Source: an uncultured Planctomycetaceae bacterium (GTDB lineage Bacteria > Planctomycetota > Planctomycetia > Pirellulales > Pirellulaceae). Taken from it: a stretch of DNA of 11,744 bases. This document shows positions 8,083 to 11,744 of this stretch, piece after piece. Each line of letters opens with the position of its first letter. Position 1 is the stretch's first letter. The notes under the pieces are model-generated. The model had not been told where the DNA came from and did not search any database. It saw only the letters and a list, made by a program, of their open reading frames with translations. The stretch lies in contig CAIYOB010001070.1 in assembly GCA_903927685.1 (NCBI GenBank), positions 1-11,744 on the forward strand, written 5' to 3'. The translations under genes were made by a program, and so were the position numbers.

Positions 8083-8858
8083 GAACCGGCACGTCACTCG
8101 CCTGGTTGGGGCTGGCCCTGGTCCTGCCGCTGTTGGGCAGCTGCACCGCAGCCCCCGAGGCCGACTTGCTGCGCAAGTACCAGCGGGCACTGGAGACCTT
8201 CGACCAGGCCGCCGGGCCGGCGGATTACCTGCGCGCGGCGGCCTTGTACCAGGAAATCCTGGAGCGGGGAGTGGTCTCGGGCGCGTTGCTGTACAACCAG
8301 GGCAACGCATTCATGCGGGCCGGCCAACGGGGCCGAGCCATCGCCTGCTATCGCCAGGCTCTGGTCTATCGGCCTCGCGATCCGCAGCTGCGGGCCAACC
8401 TGCAGCTGGCACTGGGCCCCAGCGCGTCGCTACAGCCATCGCGGGCGGTCTTGGACTACATCTTCTTCTGGCAGGACTGGATGGGCTATCGGGGCAAGGT
8501 CGTCGTCACGGCCTGGGCGGCCAGCGCCGCCTTTGTCCTGGGGCTGCTGGCGCTGTTCATGCCCCCGCATCGCTGGTTCCGCCGCGCCGGCTGGAGCGTC
8601 CTGGCGCTGACCGTCGTCTTGGCCGCCTCGGCGGCCTACGACTGGTACCGCTTCGCGCACCTCAAACACGGCGTCGTGGTCCAGGCCGAGGTCGTCGCCC
8701 GCAAGGGCAATGCGGAGAGCTATGCTCCGGCGTTCACCGAACCGCTGAAAGAGGGCGCCGAGTTCCAGGTCCTGGAACGTCGCGGCGCGTGGCTGCAGAT
8801 CCAACTGCCAGCCGGCCTGGCCGGCTGGGTTCCCGAGGCGGCGGTCACGACGTATTGA
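8079..8858 (+). CDS. batE: BatE: lipoprotein-like TPR protein with C-terminal SH3-like domain
   Basis: 259 residues from the ATG at 8079 (ATGA overlap with batD). The same frame is open far upstream only as a GC-rich shadow of batD. The N-terminus has a signal peptide ending in a lipobox, LLGSC, with Cys22 as the predicted lipidated residue. TPR-type helices follow (YLRAAALYQEILERG; ALLYNQGNAFMRAGQRGRAI; CYRQALVYRPRDPQLRANL). Two membrane helices come next (VVVTAWAASAAFVLGLLALF and WSVLALTVVLAASAAY), then an SH3-like domain over the last 60 residues (VVVQAEVVARKGNAES to GWVPEAAV). This TPR-TM-TM-SH3 order is the usual BatE plan. I infer that both TPR and SH3 parts face the periplasm, where they may bind partners or peptidoglycan. 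It is the last gene of the operon. Confidence 0.88.
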   Translation: MRTGTSLAWLGLALVLPLLGSCTAAPEADLLRKYQRALETFDQAAGPADYLRAAALYQEILERGVVSGALLYNQGNAFMRAGQRGRAIACYRQALVYRPRDPQLRANLQLALGPSASLQPSRAVLDYIFFWQDWMGYRGKVVVTAWAASAAFVLGLLALFMPPHRWFRRAGWSVLALTVVLAASAAYDWYRFAHLKHGVVVQAEVVARKGNAESYAPAFTEPLKEGAEFQVLERRGAWLQIQLPAGLAGWVPEAAVTTY

Positions 8859-8881
8859 ACGCGTGCGGCTGGCACCTGACA

Positions 8882-8900
8882 CCCTGCCCCAGAGGCAGGG
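8882..8900. terminator. Hairpin after batE, possible terminator
   Basis: CCCTGCC (8882-8888) pairs perfectly with GGCAGGG (8894-8900) across a 5-nt loop, 24 bp after the batE stop. The position suits an operon terminator, but there is no T-run on either side. It could act as an mRNA 3'-end stabiliser or be part of a dispersed repeat instead. Confidence 0.35.
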
Positions 8901-9087
8901 CTGGCGTGCCCGCCCTCACGTCGCCCGGTTCGCAAAATGCGCAACGACACAAACGACGTTGTCGGAGGCTCGTTTCCCGTTTGGTGCTGGCACCCAACGG
9001 GATTCCGGTCGTGTCTAGCGCCGTGCAAGAAGTCACACTACGGCGAACAATACGCTGTCGGGCGGCGCGGTTTGGAGGATGATTCTG

Positions 9088-9104
9088 TTTGGCCTTCGGC
9101 CAAA
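9088..9104. repeat. Perfect inverted repeat TTTGGCC-TTC-GGCCAAA
   Basis: A 7-bp perfect stem with a 3-nt loop in the non-coding stretch after batE. No T-run follows in either direction, so it is not a clear terminator. I recall similar words in other planctomycete gaps, so it may be a dispersed repeat. Confidence 0.45.
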
Positions 9105-9135
9105 GGGCGACTGGGGGGAATGTGCAACTTCAAAA

Positions 9136-9200
9136 CTCACGCGTCGGGTTACGATCTCGAGGATGCCCGCCCCGGCCTCGCTCACGCTTCGGGTTACGAT
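9136..9200 (-). repeat. Two copies of a 20-nt planctomycete-type gap repeat, 45 bp apart
   Basis: CTCACGCGTCGGGTTACGAT (9136-9155) and CTCACGCTTCGGGTTACGAT (9181-9200) differ at one base, and their starts are exactly 45 bp apart. The second copy is preceded by GCCTCG, so its reverse complement reads ATCGTAACCCGAAGCG, then TGAGCGAGGC. Translated on the minus strand it gives NPKRERGR or VTRSVSEA, strings I remember as spurious small ORFs in many planctomycetes. The pair lies between the batE 3' side and the candidate promoter of the DUF1080 gene. Confidence 0.65.
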
Positions 9201-9232
9201 GTCCAGCACGTTGCGCACGGCCTGCCTGTGGT

Positions 9233-9260
9233 TTGCCTGCCGCGGGTTCTTGTGCATAAT
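9233..9260 (+). promoter_or_regulatory. Candidate promoter for DUF1080 gene
   Basis: TTGCCT (9233-9238, four of six matches to TTGACA) and CATAAT (9255-9260, five of six to TATAAT) are separated by 16 nt. A start near 9267 would leave a leader of about 40 nt before the ATG at 9308. It is the best sigma-70-like pair I saw in this gap, but planctomycete promoters are poorly defined and matches arise by chance. Confidence 0.35.
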
Positions 9261-9307
9261 GATGCTGCGGATTTCCAATCGGGTTTTTGCTGGGAAGGAA
9301 AGTAACC

Positions 9308-9979
9308 ATGCTTGTCAATGTCGTGCTACGCTCTGCTGCTGCGGTTGCCGTGTTCGTGTGCGTCCCCGTCGTTTCGCTGTCCAGGGCCGCCGAACCGGCC
9401 GCACCGTCGGCCGCGCCGGCCAAGGAAATCAAGCTGTTCGACGGGACGTCGCTGCAGAACTGGAAGATCCTGGACAAGATCGACTTTGACGGTCACGGCG
9501 ACGTGGCGATCAAGGACGGCGAACTGGTCCTGGGGATGGGGAGGCCGATGACCGGTGTCAAGTGGGCCGGGCAGGAACTGCCGAGGACCAACTACGAGCT
9601 GACGTTCCAGGCCCGCCGGATCGAAGGCAGCGACTTTTTCTGCGGCCTGACGTTCCCGGTCGAGAAATCCCACTGCAGCCTGATCCTGGGCGGCTGGGGC
9701 GGCAGCCTGACCGGCCTGTCCAGCCTGGACGGCTTTGATGCGTCGGAAAACGAGTCGACCGGCTCGATGGTTTTCAAGGACGGCCAGTGGTACAAGGTCC
9801 GGCTGCGGGTCACTCCGAAGAAGATCGAGGTCTGGGTGGACGACGATCAGATCGTGGACGTCGAAATCGCCGGCCGTAAAGTGTCGCTCCGCTGGGAGAT
9901 GGACAACATGCCGCCGCTGGGCTTTGCGACCTATGCGACCAAGGGCGGTTTGAAGAACTTGGCGATGAAGCCGCTGTGA
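9308..9979 (+). CDS. Secreted DUF1080 (3-keto-disaccharide hydrolase-like) protein
   Basis: 223 residues from the ATG at 9308; a purine-rich GGAAGGAAAG ends a few bases upstream, and an in-frame TTG at 9287 is less likely. The signal peptide (core AAAVAVFVCVPVVSL) is cleaved around residues 26-28 and followed by an Ala/Pro linker. One DUF1080 beta-sandwich domain fills the rest. It opens with the family signature LFDGTSLQNW (43-52) and continues with IKDGELVLGMG, NYELTFQARRIEGSDFFCGLT, FKDGQWYKVRLRV, IEVWVDDDQIVDVE and LGFATYATKGGLKNLAM. The family has a concanavalin-like fold; some members hydrolyse 3-keto-disaccharides, and many planctomycete copies have no known substrate. This one has no cytochrome c or other added domain. 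It stands alone between two gaps, probably under its own promoter. The substrate cannot be told from the sequence. Confidence 0.87.
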   Translation: MLVNVVLRSAAAVAVFVCVPVVSLSRAAEPAAPSAAPAKEIKLFDGTSLQNWKILDKIDFDGHGDVAIKDGELVLGMGRPMTGVKWAGQELPRTNYELTFQARRIEGSDFFCGLTFPVEKSHCSLILGGWGGSLTGLSSLDGFDASENESTGSMVFKDGQWYKVRLRVTPKKIEVWVDDDQIVDVEIAGRKVSLRWEMDNMPPLGFATYATKGGLKNLAMKPL

Positions 9980-10083
9980 GGCGGCGGCGGTGGGGAAGCG
10001 CGTGCGGTATATTGGAGGCCGTCTGGTCGAGCTTGTCTGCCGACGCTTGGCCTGTCCTGGAAATCCAACCCCTGGAAGCCCCC

Positions 10084-11625
10084 ATGTCCGACACGATTCT
10101 GGCCTATGATCTGGGAACCGGTGGCAACAAGGCATCGCTGTACGGGGCGGACGGCGGCTTGATCGCCGCCGCGTTTGTGCCCTACGACACGGTGTACCCG
10201 CAAGCGGGCTGGCACGAGCAGCGGCCGGACGCCTGGTGGGAATCGGTGGTGGGCAGCACCCGGCAACTGCTGGCTCAGGGGGCGGTGGATCCGCGGACGA
10301 TCCGCTGCCTCGCGATCTCGGGGCATAGCTTGGGCTGCGTTCCGGTGGATGCGGCGGGGCGGCTATTGCGGGATGCGACGCCGATCTGGTCGGACAAGCG
10401 CCCCGTCGAGCAGGCGGCGAGTTTTTTTGCGCAGGTCGATCCGACGCATTGGTATCGTTTGACAGGCAATGGCTTTCCCGCGCCGCATTACACCGTGTTC
10501 AAGATTCTCTGGTACCGCGACCACGAGCCGGAGATGTTCGGGCGGATCTACAAGGTCCTGGGCACCAAGGACTACGTCAACTATCGCCTGACGGGCAGGC
10601 TGGCCACGGATTACTCATACGCCTCGGGCAGCGGCGTGTACGATCTGTTGCGTTGGGACTATGCCGACGCGCTGCTGGCGGCGGCGGATCTGCCGCGCGA
10701 GCTGCTGCCGGAGATTGTCCCGGCGACGGAGGTCTTGGGCGGCGTTACGGCCGAGGCTGCCGCAGCCTTGGGGCTGCCGGCGGGCATCCCGGTGGCTTGC
10801 GGCGGCGTGGACAATTCCTGCATGGCACTGGGCGCTCGAAACATTGCCGAAGGCCGGATCTATGCGTCGTTGGGCTCGTCGATGTGGATCGCCGTCTCGT
10901 CGGGCCAGCCACTGTTGGACGACGCGGCGAAGCCGTACGTATTCACGCACGTGGTTCCAGGCATGTTCACTTCGGCGATCGGCATGTTCTCCGCCGGCAC
11001 TTCGCTGCGCTGGGTCCGGGACCAGTTCTGTGCGAACTTGGCGGTCCAGGCCCAACGCGAAGGCCGGGACGTGTACGATGTCATGACGGACCTGGCGGCC
11101 CAATCGCCGCCGGGGGCGCGGAAGCTGTTGTTCAACCCGAGTCTGGCTGGCGGTTCGTCGCTGGAGCCTAGCCCGCACATCCGCGGCGCGTTGTTGGGCT
11201 TGGACTTGGGGCATAAGCAAGCGGACCTGATCCGTGCCGCCTTGGAGGGCATTGCGTTGAACGCCCGGTTGATGCTGGACGCCCTCCGGAAGTTGGGCAA
11301 AGTGGGGGACGAGATGGTCGTGGTCGGGGGTGGCAGCCGCAGTCCGCTGTGGCGGCAGATCCTGGCCGACGCGTTGGAAATCGCGGTGGTGAAGACGAAC
11401 GTGGGTCAGGAAGCCGGCTCGTTGGGCGCGGCCGCCGTGGCCGCGGTGGCCTGCGGGCTGTGGCCGGACTTTGGCCGCCTCGACCAGGTACACCAGCTGG
11501 AATCCACGGCCCGCCCGGAACCAGCCGGCGTCGGCGTGTATCGCCGCCTGTTGCCGCTGTTCGACCAAGCGCGTCACGATCAGGCGCGGCTGGGGGAGCG
11601 GCTGGCAGACTTGGCGCACGGGTGA
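10084..11625 (+). CDS. FGGY-family sugar kinase, xylulokinase-like
   Basis: 513 residues, slightly longer than typical XylB (about 480-500). FGGY kinases transfer the ATP phosphate to a sugar or polyol in the cytosol. Seen here: the phosphate-binding loop DLGTGGNK (9-16); EQRPDAWW; SGHSLG (79-84); IWSDKR (101-106); PHYTVFKILWYRDHEPEMF; KDYVNYRLTGRLATDYSYAS; GGVDN with the probable catalytic base Asp243; SLGSS; the second-domain ATP motif GGGSRSPLWRQILAD (415-429); and EAGSLGAAAVAAVACGLW. The overall plan is that of xylulokinase, but SGHSLG replaces the SGQMHG sugar-binding motif, so I would not name it xylB. The ATG at 10084 follows a GGAAG with a 5-nt gap; the frame extends upstream to 9976 without protein-like sequence. 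A TATATT at 10008-10013 could be a -10 box but lacks a matching -35. No isomerase, transporter or regulator accompanies it. Confidence 0.87.
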   Translation: MSDTILAYDLGTGGNKASLYGADGGLIAAAFVPYDTVYPQAGWHEQRPDAWWESVVGSTRQLLAQGAVDPRTIRCLAISGHSLGCVPVDAAGRLLRDATPIWSDKRPVEQAASFFAQVDPTHWYRLTGNGFPAPHYTVFKILWYRDHEPEMFGRIYKVLGTKDYVNYRLTGRLATDYSYASGSGVYDLLRWDYADALLAAADLPRELLPEIVPATEVLGGVTAEAAAALGLPAGIPVACGGVDNSCMALGARNIAEGRIYASLGSSMWIAVSSGQPLLDDAAKPYVFTHVVPGMFTSAIGMFSAGTSLRWVRDQFCANLAVQAQREGRDVYDVMTDLAAQSPPGARKLLFNPSLAGGSSLEPSPHIRGALLGLDLGHKQADLIRAALEGIALNARLMLDALRKLGKVGDEMVVVGGGSRSPLWRQILADALEIAVVKTNVGQEAGSLGAAAVAAVACGLWPDFGRLDQVHQLESTARPEPAGVGVYRRLLPLFDQARHDQARLGERLADLAHG

Positions 11626-11644
11626 GCGTTGCTCGCGAAACGCT
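11625..11644. terminator. Inverted repeat at the kinase stop codon, weak terminator candidate
   Basis: AGCGTT (11625-11630) pairs with AACGCT (11639-11644) around an 8-nt loop, overlapping the last base of the TGA. There is no T-run. It directly precedes the tandem repeat array. Confidence 0.25.
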
Positions 11645-11646
11645 GG

Positions 11647-11744
11647 CACCCACTGGAGCCCGAAGCGCAAGCGAGCGGGAGGTTCGCACCCACTGGAGCC
11701 CGAAGCGCAAGCGAGCGGGAGGTTCGCACCCACTGGAGCCCGAA
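11647..11744. repeat. Perfect 40-bp tandem repeat, at least 2.45 copies, cut by window end
   Basis: Units start at 11647, 11687 and 11727. The first two are identical over all 40 bases, and the third continues unchanged to the window edge. Each unit begins CACCCACTGGAGCCCGAAGC and ends GCAAGCGAGCGGGAGGTTCG. Inside lies a small imperfect hairpin: CCCG pairs with CGGG, and GC-GCAA-GC forms the inner part. The array starts 21 bp after the kinase stop and contains no gene signal. It shares the GAAGCG-NN-AGCGAG core with the repeat at 9181-9200. Confidence 0.85.

Larger units (their letters stand above)
8859..9307. other. Non-coding stretch between batE and DUF1080 gene
   Basis: No convincing gene lies here. 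The short open frames on both strands have no ribosome sites, and their translations follow the repeats. The stretch holds a hairpin just after batE (8882-8900), a bulged inverted repeat GGTGC-TG-GCACC (8983-8994), a perfect hairpin (9088-9104), two copies of a 20-nt repeat (9136-9155 and 9181-9200) and a candidate promoter (9233-9260). The word GCTGGCACC occurs at 8868-8876 and 8986-8994, and again beside the terminal repeat array at 11642-11650. Confidence 0.6.

Noticed and set aside
9033..9278. 81-codon minus-strand frame in the gap, with VTRSVSEA-type sequence
   Set aside because: The peptide is simply the translation of the intergenic repeats and hairpin; no ribosome site, so it is treated as spurious.
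9976..10083. N-terminal extension of the kinase frame
   Set aside because: Arg-rich non-conserved translation from a GTG; the FGGY fold starts right after the ATG at 10084, which has a nearby GGAAG.
10615..11733. 372-codon minus-strand frame opposite the kinase, starting in the tandem repeat
   Set aside because: Its N-terminus is translated repeat sequence and the rest mirrors the kinase gene's codon pattern; no protein family is visible.
11647..11744. CRISPR array
   Set aside because: The units are contiguous and identical with no variable spacers, so this is a plain tandem repeat.
1..11744. Defence, phage or mobile gene system
   Set aside because: Every gene fits envelope or sugar-metabolism families; no transposase, integrase, nuclease, tRNA or attachment site was seen.

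Overview
The window is GC-rich, densely coding and has every recognisable gene on the + strand. The gene content points to a planctomycete, probably of the Pirellulales type. Three things support this: a complete Bat ('aerotolerance') operon with a BatB-BatC fusion, a secreted DUF1080 protein, and short gap-located repeats whose minus-strand translation gives strings such as NPKRERGR and VTRSVSEA, which I remember from planctomycete genomes. The lineage is inferred from memory and style, not from a marker gene.

Layout. (1) 2-1096 is the 3' part of a periplasmic TPR plus SurA/PpiC-like foldase whose parvulin domain seems to have lost its conserved histidines. (2) A 54-bp gap holds two small hairpins. 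(3) 1226-8858 is a tightly packed Bat operon: a short BatD-like/DUF4381 protein, BatA (VWA), a BatB-BatC fusion (VWA + TPR + P/Q-rich tail), BatD and BatE (lipobox, TPR, SH3-like). Junctions overlap by 1 or 4 nt or are 4 bp apart, so the five genes are probably co-transcribed and translationally coupled. (4) 8859-9307 is a 449-bp non-coding stretch with hairpins, a spaced repeat pair and a candidate promoter. (5) 9308-9979 is a secreted single-domain DUF1080 (3-keto-disaccharide hydrolase-like) protein. (6) 10084-11625 is an FGGY sugar kinase related to xylulokinase. (7) From 11647 to the window edge runs a perfect 40-bp tandem repeat that is cut off by the window.

How the genes work together. 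By family knowledge, BatA and BatB are membrane-anchored VWA proteins with periplasmic metal-binding faces. BatD and the short BatD-like protein present beta domains outside and helical tails in the cytosol, where a MoxR AAA+ ATPase would be expected to act. The BatC part and BatE add periplasmic TPR scaffolds. The usual moxR and DUF58 genes are not in the window. The foldase upstream fits an envelope-integrity theme but may belong to another transcript. The DUF1080 protein and the kinase look like unrelated accessory carbohydrate genes.

I found no tRNA, rRNA, CRISPR array, transposase, phage gene or defence system. The most unusual material is the BatB-BatC fusion with a duplicated helical module, the paired BatD-like proteins, the degenerate parvulin domain, and the family of gap repeats sharing a GAAGCG-NN-AGCGAG type core.
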